From positions 62,001 to 126,000 of the forward strand of contig NZ_JANFNG010000010.1 of assembly GCF_024436035.1 (NCBI RefSeq): 64,000 bases of DNA, in the 5' to 3' direction. This DNA is from Streptomyces humicola. GTDB lineage: Bacteria; Actinomycetota; Actinomycetes; Streptomycetales; Streptomycetaceae. A program made the translations under genes and the position numbers. Each line of letters begins with the position of its first letter. Positions within the stretch are counted from its first letter, which is position 1. A model generated the notes under the pieces. It did not search any database. It was not told where the DNA came from and saw nothing but the letters and a program-made list of their open reading frames with translations. Below are positions 1 through 9,190 of the stretch, one piece after another.

Positions 1-117
1 GCGAGCGGCGTATTCGCGCAGCGCTTCGTTGACCGCGTCCTTCTTGGTTCTGTGTCCGGACAGTCTCATGGCCTCGGCGAGTGCCTCGTCGTCGAGGTCG
101 AGGGTCGTTACGCTCAT
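1..117 (-). CDS. VapB-like type II antitoxin (partial, left edge)
   Basis: The 39 visible codons begin MSVTTLDLDDEALAEAMRLS and continue with GHRTKKDAVNEALREYAAR. A short beta-strand start followed by a helix with TKKDAVNEAL is the pattern of ribbon-helix-helix VapB-family antitoxins, which neutralise and autoregulate with a PIN-domain VapC RNase. The ATG is preceded by AAGGGG at good spacing. The C-terminal half and any toxin gene lie outside the window, so the toxin partner is inferred only. Confidence 0.7.
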   Translation of the reverse strand, partial: MSVTTLDLDDEALAEAMRLSGHRTKKDAVNEALREYAAR

Positions 118-160
118 CGTGCGCCCCTTATATAAGCCATTCAAGAGCCATGAATATGGT
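118..160 (-). promoter_or_regulatory. Candidate promoter/operator of the antitoxin gene
   Basis: This AT-rich stretch in an otherwise GC-rich region contains TATA-rich DNA and two direct copies of AGCCAT (135-140 and 146-151), spaced 11 bp start to start, about one helical turn. Antitoxin operators commonly sit in this position. Assignment is inference from position and repeat spacing. Confidence 0.3.
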
Positions 161-200
161 ACATGGGTGATGTCGCGACTGCCACGGCAGTGCGTGGCAG

Positions 201-447
201 GGGATCCGGCTTCGGGTGATGCCGTTCAGCGCGGGCGCACACCGGTCTGGACGGGACGTTCGGTGTCTTCGGCATGCCGGTGACGGGAATGGATGTCGTC
301 ATGATCGACAACATTGCGTCGGTCGCATATTTGGAGCACGATGACGACGTCCAGCGCATGCGGACCGTGTTCGACGTGCTGCGGGCGACCGCGCTGGGAC
401 CAGGCCCGTCGCTTGACCTGATCAAGCAGGCAGCACATCTGCCGTAG
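201..447 (+). pseudogene. XRE-family regulator remnant (DUF5753 C-terminal part)
   Basis: Two overlapping frames together spell the end of a DUF5753 domain, the C-terminal half of many Streptomyces XRE regulators. One frame reads IRLRVMPFSAGAH (ATG of MPF at 219); a second picks up at TGLDGTFGVFGMP and runs through VAYLEHDDDVQRM and FDVLRATALGPGPSLDLI to the stop at 445-447. The frame change falls at about 235-241 (two bases missing or one extra). The N-terminal helix-turn-helix is absent. Its natural DUF397 partner follows directly, so this was probably an XRE-DUF397 pair. Confidence 0.65.
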
Positions 448-463
448 CCGTGGAAGGTACTCC

Positions 464-694
464 GTGTCGGATCTCGTGTGGCGGAAGTCCAGCTTCTCCG
501 GAGGCGGAGGCGGAGGCGACTGTATCGAGGTCACCCGAGGTGACAACGGGATGATCTACCTGCGCGAAAGCGACGAACCCGACGTCGTCGCCGTCACCAC
601 GCCGGCGAAGTGGGACGCGTTCGTCAAGGGAGTCAAGGCGGGCGAATTCGACCACTTCGTCGAAGGTGTTGAGGACGAGAACACGGCGGGCTGA
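464..694 (+). CDS. DUF397 small protein
   Basis: A 76-residue protein starting at GTG. It has the DUF397 signature: VWRKSSFSGG near the N-terminus, a glycine run, then DCIEV, YLRESDEPD, and W-AF-GVKAGEFD toward the end. DUF397 proteins in Streptomyces are usually encoded just after a DUF5753-type XRE regulator and are thought to act with it in development or antibiotic control. Here the partner gene is broken, so the protein may be orphaned. Confidence 0.85.
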   Translation: MSDLVWRKSSFSGGGGGGDCIEVTRGDNGMIYLRESDEPDVVAVTTPAKWDAFVKGVKAGEFDHFVEGVEDENTAG

Positions 695-969
695 CCCCTG
701 TCGGCGACGCGGCTGTTCGACGGGACGGCATTGTGCTTCGCCGGGTGCATCGTTTCGTCTCACGCCTTCGGCGCAAAGATGGCTGGCTACGACGGAAGTT
801 GCGGGGCGGCCGGCGCCGTACGTCGGCGTAGTTGCGCCCCGCCCATCTCGTCACCCGCTGACTATCGCGGCGTGCCACAGGGGCTGTCCACGTAAGTGCC
901 GGCCTACCGGGCACTTCGAGCACCCGTACGTGACCCCGTCGCGAGCCGCCGCGGCGTACCGTCGTCACC
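695..969. other. Intergenic region, no gene seen
   Basis: No convincing coding frame. The only structure is a 7-bp inverted repeat AAGTGCC/GGCACTT (894-900 and 910-916) upstream of the amidase gene; it lacks a T-tract and could be a weak terminator or an operator. Confidence 0.4.
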
Positions 970-2403
970 ATGGCGGAACCGCATGAGTTGACGATGCTGG
1001 AACAGGCGACGGCGGTGCGGCGCGGGGAGTTGTCCCCGGTCGCGCTGGCCGAGCACTATCTGCTGCGCATCGACCGTCTCGATGCCTCCCTCGGCGCGTA
1101 CCTCACCGTCACCGCCGACCGTGCGCTGGATGATGCCCGCCGCGCCGAGCAAGTGCTTGTCCAGGGCGCTCAAGGGGACGCGCTGCCGCCGCTGCTCGGT
1201 GTGCCGGTTCCCGTCAAGGACCTCACGCCCGTGCCCGGTGTGAGGTTCACCTCCGGCTCGGCCGTCTTCGCCGACCGCGTCGCCACCGTGGGGACGCGCG
1301 TCGGTGAACTGCTGCACGAGGCCGGCACCGTGCTGCCCGGCAAGACCAACACCCCCGAATTCGGACTCCCCGCCTACACCGAGAGCCGCGTCGGGCCGCC
1401 CGCCCGCACCCCGTACGACCTCACCCGTGGCGCCGGGGGTTCGAGCGGCGGCGCGGCCGCGGCGGTCGCCGCCGGGCTCGCAGCGGCCGCGCAGGGCAGC
1501 GACGGCGGCGGATCGATCCGGATCCCGGCGAGCTGCTGCGGGATCGTCGGGCTCAAGCCGACCCGGGGACGGGTGAGCCCTGCACCGTTCGGTGACATCA
1601 GCGGTCTCGCCGTCAACGGCCCGCTCGCCCGCACGGTACGCGACGCTGCCGCGCTCCTCGACGTCATGGCCGCGCCCACGCCGGGTGACCCCTTCCCGCT
1701 CCCGGCCACAGACCGCACCTTCCTCGGCTGGTGCGACGCGTACGAGCGCACCCCGCGCCGGCTGCGCATCGCCCGCTGGGCGCAGCCCGACGTGCCGGGC
1801 GTCGCCGTCGATCCCGAGGTGCTCGTCGCCTATGAGAAGACCTCGGTGCTGCTCGCCGAGCTCGGCCATGACGTGGTCGACGCCCCGCAGCCGCTCGCGC
1901 CGGGCGACCGTGATGCCTTCACACCGGTATGGGCTGTTCTGTCTGCCCTCGCCCCCGTCCCCCCGGAGCGTGAAAGCGACCTCATGCCGATGACGCGCTG
2001 GCTGCGTGACCAGGGGCGGGCGGCCGGCGGCCTCGACTATGCGCGGGCACTCGCCGCGATGCAGACCGTGGGCCGGACCTTCACCACCGCCGTCGCCCGG
2101 TACGACGCCGTGCTCACCCCCACCCTCGCCCAACTCCCGCCATCCGTGGGGGCGTTGCGGGACGACGCGGATCCGGCCGCGGACTTTGGGGCACAGATCG
2201 CGTTCACCCCTTTCACCGGCCCGTGGAACATCGCGGGCCTGCCCGCGATCTCGCTGCCCCTGCACTGGTCGGCGGACGGGCTGCCGATCGGCATGATGCT
2301 CGGCGCGCCGCACGGCGCGGAGGGGCCGCTGCTCGCCCTCGCCGCCCAACTGGAGGCGGCGCAGCCGTGGGCCGTACGCGGTGCGCCACCGGGCTTTGAA
2401 TGA
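970..2403 (+). CDS. Amidase (amidase signature family)
   Basis: A 477-residue cytoplasmic hydrolase of the amidase signature family, which cleaves amide bonds with a Ser-cisSer-Lys triad. The visible triad is Lys83 (VPVKDL), Ser159 in GAGGSSGG (155-161) and the nucleophile Ser182 in GGGSIRIPAS. The glycine-rich signature is followed by AAAAVAAGLAAA. Length is normal. It is not linked to gatC or gatB, so it is unlikely to be the tRNA amidotransferase subunit GatA; substrate is unknown. The lysine is followed by DL rather than the common DN, a mild variation. Confidence 0.92.
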   Translation: MAEPHELTMLEQATAVRRGELSPVALAEHYLLRIDRLDASLGAYLTVTADRALDDARRAEQVLVQGAQGDALPPLLGVPVPVKDLTPVPGVRFTSGSAVFADRVATVGTRVGELLHEAGTVLPGKTNTPEFGLPAYTESRVGPPARTPYDLTRGAGGSSGGAAAAVAAGLAAAAQGSDGGGSIRIPASCCGIVGLKPTRGRVSPAPFGDISGLAVNGPLARTVRDAAALLDVMAAPTPGDPFPLPATDRTFLGWCDAYERTPRRLRIARWAQPDVPGVAVDPEVLVAYEKTSVLLAELGHDVVDAPQPLAPGDRDAFTPVWAVLSALAPVPPERESDLMPMTRWLRDQGRAAGGLDYARALAAMQTVGRTFTTAVARYDAVLTPTLAQLPPSVGALRDDADPAADFGAQIAFTPFTGPWNIAGLPAISLPLHWSADGLPIGMMLGAPHGAEGPLLALAAQLEAAQPWAVRGAPPGFE

Positions 2404-2565
2404 CACCAGACGCTTTACTCTGCGTACGGCTCTGGTTACGGTCAACAGGGGGTGGAATCGGTGACGAGTGTGATGTTTGTCAACCGTCCGGTATCCGGAT
2501 GGATGGGCGGACAGGCTCTGGGTAGAGCTGACGTGTCCGACCGTCCAGACCAACGGAGGCACTCC

Positions 2566-2823
2566 GTGGCTGTCCCCACCGACCTACACCCTTTCGACCT
2601 CGACCTGGACCTGTCCAAACCCGGCTCCGACGATGAGTACGGCGAGTACGGCGAATTCGACGGTGACCGCGGATACGCCGAGCAGCCGCTCACGTCGGAG
2701 CCCCCCATGGCCGAGGACGTCCCCCTGACGAGTGAACCGCCGCTCGCCACCGAGCCGGCGCTGATCAGCGAGCCCGCCGCCACCGGCGACGCGGGGGCCG
2801 GTGTGGAGCCGACGGAGTACTGA
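2566..2823 (+). CDS. Small acidic protein upstream of malQ
   Basis: An 85-residue protein of unknown function. The GTG at 2566 was chosen over upstream starts because GGAGG at 2555-2559 sits 6 bp before it. The sequence is strongly acidic and low in complexity, with a DLDLDLSK segment, repeated EYGE, and repeated TSEPP/ATEP/ISEP units; it is likely disordered. Its stop overlaps the malQ start (TGATG), implying translational coupling. No domain recognised. Confidence 0.6.
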   Translation: MAVPTDLHPFDLDLDLSKPGSDDEYGEYGEFDGDRGYAEQPLTSEPPMAEDVPLTSEPPLATEPALISEPAATGDAGAGVEPTEY

Positions 2824-4964
2824 TGGGCAGACCGAACGGGGGAGCCGCCGGAACCAGCGCCCCGGCGGCAGCCGAGCTTGCGCGGCTCGCGCAGCTGCAC
2901 GGCGTCGACACGTCCTACGAGCCCGCGCCGGGCCGGGTCGTCCACGTCCCCGAGGCCACCGTGACAGCGGTGCTCGGCGCGCTCGGCGTCGACGTATCGA
3001 CCCCGCGAGCCGTCCACGACGCCCTCGCCCGCCATGAACAGCGAAGCCGCAGCCGCCTGCTGCCGCAGTGCGTGGTGCTGCGCGCCGGATACGCGCCGCG
3101 GCTCGATGTGCCGGACGGAACCGTGCTCACGGCGGAGTTCGACGACGGGAGCGTGTACGACCTGCCGGCCCCGGCTGGCGGCGAGCCGCTCTCCCTCCCC
3201 TTCGGCCACCACATCCTGCGCGCCGCCGCCCCCGACGGGCGCAGCGCCTGCGCACCCCTGATCGTCGTACCGGAGCGGATCGACGGGCCGCCGCGCCGCA
3301 GTTATGGATTCATGGCACAGCTGTATTCCGTGCTGTCGGCACGCTCGTGGGGGATGGGTGACCTCGCCGACCTCGCGGACCTCGCCGGATGGGCGGGGCG
3401 TGCGCTCGGCGCAGGGTTCCTCACCGTCAACCCGCTGCACTCCGCCGTGCCGGCAGCGCCCGGCGAACCCACCGACCCCTCGCCGTACCGGCCGTCGTCC
3501 CGCCGCTTCCCCGACCCGGTCTACCTGCGGATCGAGGACATCCCCGAGTACGCCTACCTGCCCCCCGAGGACCGAGAACGCGCCTGCGACCTGCTCGTGC
3601 AGGCCACCGCGCTGCGCGACTCCGTCCTCGACAAGGACGCCCTGATCGACCGCGACGCCGTCTGGCGGCTGAAGCGGGCCGCGCTCGAACTGGTACGGAA
3701 GGTGCCGCTGACGCCCGGCAGGCGCGCCGCGTACTGCGACTTCCTCGCCGAGCAGGGGCAGGCGCTCGACGACCACGCGACCTGGTGCGCGCTCGCCGAG
3801 ATCCACGGCCCCGACTGGCATGGCTGGCCGGCGGGGTTGCGCGATCCGCGCTCGGCGCAGACCGCGCGCGCCCGCACGGAGTGTCTCGACGGCGTCGACT
3901 TCCACTGCTGGCTCGCCTGGTTGACGGACACTCAACTGCGTGCCGCGCAGCGCTCGGCGGCCGATGCGGGGATGGCGGTGGGGATCGTGCACGACCTCGC
4001 GGTCGGGGTGCATCCGGCGGGCGCCGATGCGTGGGCGCTGCGCGACGCGCTCGCGCCGGGGATGTCGGTGGGCGCACCGCCCGACGCGTTCAACCCCCAC
4101 GGCCAGGACTGGGGTCTGCCGCCGTGGCGCCCGGACGCGCTCGCCGCGACCGGCTATGCGCCGTGGCGCGAGCTGCTGCGCGGCGTGCTGCGGCACGCGG
4201 GCGGGGTACGGATCGATCACGTCATGGGCTTGTTCCGGCTGTGGTGGGTGCCGAACGGCCGCCCGCCGACCGAGGGTGCCTATGTGCGCTACGACGCCGA
4301 GGCGATGCTCGGCGTGCTCGCCCTCGAGGCCCACCGCGCGGGGGCGCTGGTGATAGGGGAGGACCTGGGCACGGTCGAGCCCGGCGTGCGGGAGGAGCTC
4401 GCGGGGCGCGGGATCCTCGGGACGTCGGTGTTGTGGTTCGAACGGGATCACGAGGGTGACAGGCGGCCGCTGCCGCCCGAGCGGTGGCGGGAGGGGTGTC
4501 TGGCCACCGTGACCACCCACGACCTGCCGACCACCGCGGCACGGCTGACCGGCGAACACGTCCAGCTTCGGCACGGCCTCGGGCTGCTGGGCCGGTCGCT
4601 GTCCGAGGAGCAGACGCAGGACGCGATCGAGGTGGCGGAGTGGCTCGCTCTGCTCGGGCGGCTCGGCCTGCTGCCGGAGGGCCCCAGGGACGAGGAAGGC
4701 GCGATCAAGGCGATGCACCGTTTTCTTCAGCGGACGCCGGCACGGATGATCGGGGTCTGGCTCCCGGACGCTGTCGGCGACCGCCGTCCCCAGAACCTCC
4801 CCGGTACGACGGATGAGTACCCCAACTGGCGGCTTCCGATCGCCGATGCGACGGGACGTCCGCTGACCCTCGAACGACTGGCCGCGTCATCGCGGCTGCA
4901 TGCGCTCGTCGACGAACTGCGGCGCGCCGACCCCGCTCGCGCGGGACGGGCGGTCATTGGCTAG
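2823..4964 (+). CDS. malQ: 4-alpha-glucanotransferase (amylomaltase, GH77)
   Basis: A 713-residue cytoplasmic enzyme that transfers alpha-1,4-glucan segments between maltodextrins in maltose and glycogen metabolism. GH77 catalytic landmarks are present: Asp465 in VRIDHVMGLFRLWW (nucleophile), Glu513 in VIGEDLGTV (acid/base) and Asp567 in TTHDLPTTAARL (transition-state stabiliser). The N-terminal ~150 residues form the extra domain usual in actinobacterial MalQ. Its start overlaps the preceding acidic gene by one base. Confidence 0.96.
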   Translation: MGRPNGGAAGTSAPAAAELARLAQLHGVDTSYEPAPGRVVHVPEATVTAVLGALGVDVSTPRAVHDALARHEQRSRSRLLPQCVVLRAGYAPRLDVPDGTVLTAEFDDGSVYDLPAPAGGEPLSLPFGHHILRAAAPDGRSACAPLIVVPERIDGPPRRSYGFMAQLYSVLSARSWGMGDLADLADLAGWAGRALGAGFLTVNPLHSAVPAAPGEPTDPSPYRPSSRRFPDPVYLRIEDIPEYAYLPPEDRERACDLLVQATALRDSVLDKDALIDRDAVWRLKRAALELVRKVPLTPGRRAAYCDFLAEQGQALDDHATWCALAEIHGPDWHGWPAGLRDPRSAQTARARTECLDGVDFHCWLAWLTDTQLRAAQRSAADAGMAVGIVHDLAVGVHPAGADAWALRDALAPGMSVGAPPDAFNPHGQDWGLPPWRPDALAATGYAPWRELLRGVLRHAGGVRIDHVMGLFRLWWVPNGRPPTEGAYVRYDAEAMLGVLALEAHRAGALVIGEDLGTVEPGVREELAGRGILGTSVLWFERDHEGDRRPLPPERWREGCLATVTTHDLPTTAARLTGEHVQLRHGLGLLGRSLSEEQTQDAIEVAEWLALLGRLGLLPEGPRDEEGAIKAMHRFLQRTPARMIGVWLPDAVGDRRPQNLPGTTDEYPNWRLPIADATGRPLTLERLAASSRLHALVDELRRADPARAGRAVIG

Positions 4965-4973
4965 TTTTGGACC

Positions 4974-5201
4974 GTGGTCAACAAGAACGCTTTGCGCGCC
5001 GGTGCGGTCAGCGCCGGGACGGCGCTGATGATGCTGATGTCCTCGTCCGGTTTCGCCTTCGCGAGCGACGGCGGTTCGGACCCGGGCCCGGGCCTGAGCA
5101 TCGGTGAAACGCTCGGGCTGTACGTCGCGATCCCGCTGGCGCTGTTCGCGATCATCGCGAGTCTGGTGATCGCGACGGACAAGTCCCGCAAGAAGCAGTA
5201 G
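4974..5201 (+). CDS. Small exported/membrane protein
   Basis: A 75-residue protein starting at GTG 9 bp after malQ. Residues 1-31 resemble a signal peptide (KNALRAG, a hydrophobic MMLMSSSGFAFA stretch, then ASDG). A second hydrophobic segment (GLYVAIPLALFAIIASLVIA) is followed by DKSRKKQ, so the mature protein would be a tiny membrane protein with an external N-terminus. Function unknown; probably cotranscribed with malQ. Confidence 0.6.
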   Translation: MVNKNALRAGAVSAGTALMMLMSSSGFAFASDGGSDPGPGLSIGETLGLYVAIPLALFAIIASLVIATDKSRKKQ

Positions 5202-5208
5202 GTCGTTC

Positions 5209-5248
5209 CCCCGCCCGCCCAGCCGATCACGGCTATGGGCGGGCGGGG
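5209..5248. terminator. Strong bidirectional terminator hairpin
   Basis: A 13-bp perfect inverted repeat CCCCGCCCGCCCA/TGGGCGGGCGGGG with a further GCCG-ATCA-CGGC stem inside the loop. It lies between the convergent malQ unit and the first aminopeptidase gene. Confidence 0.85.
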
Positions 5249-5302
5249 AAATCACTTCTTCTCAACCCAGACGTCGGGTCACCGCAAAACGCGGCAAAAC
5301 GC

Positions 5303-7873
5303 TCACGCAGAACGCGCCGCGTCAGCGGCCTGCGCACGCAGCGCCCGCTCGATGCCCGCGCGCGACTCGACGACCAGCCGCCGCAGCGCAGCGCTCGGCT
5401 CCGCGGAGGCGAGCCACGCATCCGTCGCGTCCAGCGTCTCCTGCGAGACCAGCAGCGTCGGGTAGAGCCCGATCGCGATCTGCTGTGCCATCTCGTGGCT
5501 CCTGCTCTCCCATACGCCCTTCACTACTTCGAAGTACTTCGGTGCGTACGGCGCGAGCAGCTCGCGCTGGTCGGTCTGGACGAAGCCGCCGATCACGGCC
5601 TCCTGCATGGCGTTGGGCAGTGCGTCGGACTCGACGACCGAGCGCCACGCCTCGGCCTTCGCCTCCGCGGTCGGACGCGCCGCCCGCGCCGTCGCCGCGT
5701 GCCGCTCACCCGCCGACGTCGCATCCCGCGCCAGCTCCGCGTCGATCGCCTTGTCGTCGGCGCGGCCCGTGGCCGCCAGCCGTTCGAGCAGCGCCCAGCG
5801 CAGCTCGTCGTCGACGACGAGCCCCGGGATCTCCTCGCTGCCGTCGAGCAGACCGGAGAGCAGGTCGAGCTGCTCGTCGGTCCGCGCGGTCGCCATGAAG
5901 GCGCGCGCCCAGGCGAGCTGGTGATCGCTGCCGGCCTCCGCGGCGCGGAGCCGCTCCAGCGTGGCCTCGGTCCAGCGGGCGAGCCCGGTCTGCCGCCATG
6001 CGGGATCGGCGTACAGGTCGAGCGCCAGCTTGACCTGGCGGTGCAGCGACTGGACGACGCCGATGTCGGATTCCTTGCCGATGCCGTGCAGCACCAGGTC
6101 CAGGTAGTCGCGGGTGGCGAGCTCCCCGTCGCGCGTCATGTCCCACGTCGAGGCCCAGCTCAGCGCACGCGGCAGTGAGTCGGTGAAGTCGCCGATGTGC
6201 CGGGTGACGGCGGAGAGCGAGTCCGGGTCGAGGCGCACCTTGGCGTAGGAGAGGTCGTCGTCGTTGAGCAGGATCACCGCGGGGCGCGGGCGCCCGGTCA
6301 GCTGCGGGACCTCGGTGAGCTCGCCGTCGACGTCGAGCTCGATCCGGTCCGTGCGGACCAGGGAGCCGTCCTGGACGTCGTAGGTGCCGATGGCGATCCG
6401 GTGCGGGCGGAGCACCGCCTCACCCTTGGCCCCGGCGGGCAGCGCCGGCGCCTCCTGCCGGACGTGGAGCGAGGCGATCGCGCCACTGCCGTCCAGCTCG
6501 ATCTGCGGGCGCAGCACATTGATGCCCGCGGTCTCCAGCCATGCCGTGGACCAGGCCTTCAGGTCACGGCCCGAGGTCTCCTCCAGCGCGCCGAGCAGGT
6601 CGGTGAGCCGGGTATTGCCCCACCGGTGGCGCTTGAAGTACGTCTGCACACCGCGGAAGAACTCGTCCTCGCCGACATAGGCGACGAGCTGCTTCAGGAC
6701 CGAGGCGCCCTTGGCGTACGTGATGCCGTCGAAGTTGACGAGCACGTCGTCCAGATCGCGGATCTCGGCCATGATCGGGTGGGTCGATGGCAGCTGGTCC
6801 TGCCGGTAGGCCCACGTCTTCATGGAGTTCGCGAACGTCGTCCACGAGTGCGGCCAGCGGCTGCCCGGCGCCGCGGCCTGGCACGCGATGGAGGTGTAGG
6901 TGGCGAACGACTCGTTCAGCCACAGGTCGTTCCACCACTCCATCGTCACCAGGTCGCCGAACCACATGTGGGCCAGCTCGTGCAGGATCGTCTCCGCACG
7001 TGTCTCGTAGGCCGCGTCCGTCACCTTGGAACGGAAGACGTACTGGTCGCGGATGGTCACCGCACCCGCGTTCTCCATCGCTCCGGCATTGAACTCGGGC
7101 ACGAAGAGCTGATCGTACTTCGCGAACGGGTAGGGGAAGTCGAACTTCTCCTGGAACCAGTCGAAGCCCTGGCGGGTGACCTCGAAGATCGCGTCGGCGT
7201 CGAGGTACTCGGCGAGCGACGGGCGGCAGTAGATGCCCAGCGGCACGCTCCGCCCGTCGGCGTCCCACGTGCTGTGCACGCTGTGGTACGGGCCGGCGAT
7301 CAGCGCCGTGATGTAGGAGGAGATGCGCGGTGTCGGCTCGAAGGCCCAGACGCCGTCGACCGGTTCCGGCGCCGGGGAGTTCGAGATCACCGTCCAGCCG
7401 GCGGGGGCCTTCACGGTGAAGCGGAAACTGGCCTTCAGGTCCGGCTGTTCGAAGCTGGCGAAGACCCGGCGGGCGTCCGGCACCTCGAACTGGGTGTAAA
7501 GGTAGGCCTGCTTGTCCACGGGGTCGACGAAGCGGTGCAGCCCCTCGCCGCTGTTGGTGTACGCGCAGGTGGCGACGACCTTGAGCTCGTTGTGGCCGGC
7601 GGCGAGCGACGGCAGCGCGATGCGGCTGTCCTCGAACACCTCCGCCGGATCGAGGGACGTCCCGTTCAGCACCACCTCGTGCACCGTAGGGGCGACCAGG
7701 TCGATGAAGGTCGACGCGCCCTCCTCGGCGCAGTCGAAGCGCACAACCGTGGTCGAGGGGAACGTCCCTCCCTCCTGCGCCCCGCTGAGATCGAGATCGA
7801 TCGCGTAGGAGTCGACTTTGAGCAGGCGAGCCCGCTGCTGCGCCTCTTCGCGGGTGAGGTTCGTGCCCGGCAC
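5303..7873 (-). CDS. pepN: Aminopeptidase N (M1 family), copy 1
   Basis: An 856-residue zinc aminopeptidase removing N-terminal residues from peptides in the cytoplasm. The zinc site is His298-Glu299-x-x-His302 (HELAHMWFGDLV) with Glu321 in LWLNESFA; the substrate-binding GAMENAG motif lies upstream. The C-terminal half has the ERAP1-like helical region typical of actinobacterial PepN. The start GTG at 7873 follows AAGGAG at 5-6 bp. A second, divergent M1 gene lies 1.3 kb upstream on the same strand. Confidence 0.96.
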   Translation of the reverse strand: MPGTNLTREEAQQRARLLKVDSYAIDLDLSGAQEGGTFPSTTVVRFDCAEEGASTFIDLVAPTVHEVVLNGTSLDPAEVFEDSRIALPSLAAGHNELKVVATCAYTNSGEGLHRFVDPVDKQAYLYTQFEVPDARRVFASFEQPDLKASFRFTVKAPAGWTVISNSPAPEPVDGVWAFEPTPRISSYITALIAGPYHSVHSTWDADGRSVPLGIYCRPSLAEYLDADAIFEVTRQGFDWFQEKFDFPYPFAKYDQLFVPEFNAGAMENAGAVTIRDQYVFRSKVTDAAYETRAETILHELAHMWFGDLVTMEWWNDLWLNESFATYTSIACQAAAPGSRWPHSWTTFANSMKTWAYRQDQLPSTHPIMAEIRDLDDVLVNFDGITYAKGASVLKQLVAYVGEDEFFRGVQTYFKRHRWGNTRLTDLLGALEETSGRDLKAWSTAWLETAGINVLRPQIELDGSGAIASLHVRQEAPALPAGAKGEAVLRPHRIAIGTYDVQDGSLVRTDRIELDVDGELTEVPQLTGRPRPAVILLNDDDLSYAKVRLDPDSLSAVTRHIGDFTDSLPRALSWASTWDMTRDGELATRDYLDLVLHGIGKESDIGVVQSLHRQVKLALDLYADPAWRQTGLARWTEATLERLRAAEAGSDHQLAWARAFMATARTDEQLDLLSGLLDGSEEIPGLVVDDELRWALLERLAATGRADDKAIDAELARDATSAGERHAATARAARPTAEAKAEAWRSVVESDALPNAMQEAVIGGFVQTDQRELLAPYAPKYFEVVKGVWESRSHEMAQQIAIGLYPTLLVSQETLDATDAWLASAEPSAALRRLVVESRAGIERALRAQAADAARSA

Positions 7874-8064
7874 GTGAACTCCTTCGTTCGCTTCTCCGCC
7901 TTTGTCAGACCTTCGTCAGACTCTGGCCATCCTGCCACGCACAAGAGTTCTCGGTCGCTTCTCCGGCCCCTCGCAGACTCTGCGGACGGCCCCGTCCCTC
8001 GGCCGCCCTCCCTCTGCTCCGTGGGGCCCCCTTCGCCGGCTCACGTGCGTCGCTCACGTGCAGG

Positions 8065-9078
8065 TCAGCGGGGGAGTACCGCGACGTAGGCGTGGGGGTG
8101 GCTGTTCTCCGCGTCGATCAGCGCCGTCCTGACCACCATGGCCTGTTGTTCGAGCGACCCGCGCAGCTTCTTCGGGGTCACCCTGATCACGATGATCCCC
8201 AGCCGCTCCAGGTGCTCCTGTTTGCGGGCGTACTCCGCCCACAGAACGTCGTCGTCCAGACGCGGAGCGCGCGCGTCGAGCTCCAGCGCGACGGCGTGGT
8301 CCGGCCAGTACGCGTCGACCCCGCCCAGGTATGGCCCGCCGGGCAGCCGCAGGTCCACGTTCCACACCGGGTCGGGCAGTCCGAAACAGCGCACCATCTC
8401 GTACAGCCGGTCCTCCGCGATGGTGCGGCCCTCGGCGAGCAGCGCGTCCACCGCGTCGACGACATGAGGGCGGGAGAGCAGCCGGGCCGCGGTCAACTCC
8501 TTGACGACGGCGGTCGCTTCGCAGTGGCCGGCGCGCACGGATTCGATGAGCACCGCCCGCACCGTCGCCGGGTCGTCCTCCAGATCGGCGACGGCGTCGG
8601 CGATGGCGCGCGGCACCGGGGCGCACGGCAGCCCGCGCACGGTCTCCGGGCGCGGCAGGCTGTGGGAGCGGCGGATCTTCACCTCGCCCGCGTCGCGAAG
8701 CCGCCGCTGGCGCGGCACGAGGACGTCGATGCGGTCCAGGCCGATCAGCGGGGGAACCGCTTCGAAGTTGTGCAGGGCGAGGGCGGCGAGGCCGGTGATC
8801 ATCGCGTCGGAGCGGCAGTGCTGGCCGTGCGGGGGACGGCTTGCGTACAGGACGGCGGCGTGCGCCCGGTCCTCGCCGGTGGCCGGGCCGGAGTGCAGCA
8901 GGACCACCTGCGGGAGGATCTGCTGCCACGGGCCGTCGGGACGGCACCGCTCGGCGAGCACATCGGCCGGAACGCCGTGCGCACGCAACTCGCGCGTGGT
9001 CATGACGCGACGCTGGGTGCGCTCGAGGTGCACGAGGGTGAGGGGGTGGCCGGGGCTGAGGGGCGTGTTGTGGTTCAT
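8065..9078 (-). CDS. DUF559-like PD-(D/E)XK protein with AbiEi-like N-terminus
   Basis: A 337-residue protein. The N-terminal portion (TTRELRAHGVPADVLAERC) looks like the winged-helix start seen in AbiEi-type and related DUF559 proteins. The C-terminal portion (GGVDAYWPDHAVALELDARA, then EYARKQEHLERLGIIVIRVT) matches the Vsr-like nuclease fold of DUF559 proteins, with D and E-x-D in the expected places. Such proteins are common in actinobacteria and mostly uncharacterised; nuclease activity is inferred from fold resemblance. A possible promoter TTGTCG-N18-TTAAGT lies just upstream on this strand. Confidence 0.6.
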   Translation of the reverse strand: MNHNTPLSPGHPLTLVHLERTQRRVMTTRELRAHGVPADVLAERCRPDGPWQQILPQVVLLHSGPATGEDRAHAAVLYASRPPHGQHCRSDAMITGLAALALHNFEAVPPLIGLDRIDVLVPRQRRLRDAGEVKIRRSHSLPRPETVRGLPCAPVPRAIADAVADLEDDPATVRAVLIESVRAGHCEATAVVKELTAARLLSRPHVVDAVDALLAEGRTIAEDRLYEMVRCFGLPDPVWNVDLRLPGGPYLGGVDAYWPDHAVALELDARAPRLDDDVLWAEYARKQEHLERLGIIVIRVTPKKLRGSLEQQAMVVRTALIDAENSHPHAYVAVLPR

Positions 9079-9190
9079 GCTGCCTCAATTCCCGCAGGTT
9101 GAGCGCCACTTAACCGCTGTTACACGGCTGTCGACAAATCAGGACAGTACGGGGCTAAAGTACGCACGTTCGATGGTCGAGAATGGGTGA

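Noticed and set aside
6197-8089. 630-codon frame antisense to pepN copy 1
   Set aside because: Composition is typical of an antisense shadow, and the minus strand carries HELAHMW and GAMEN.
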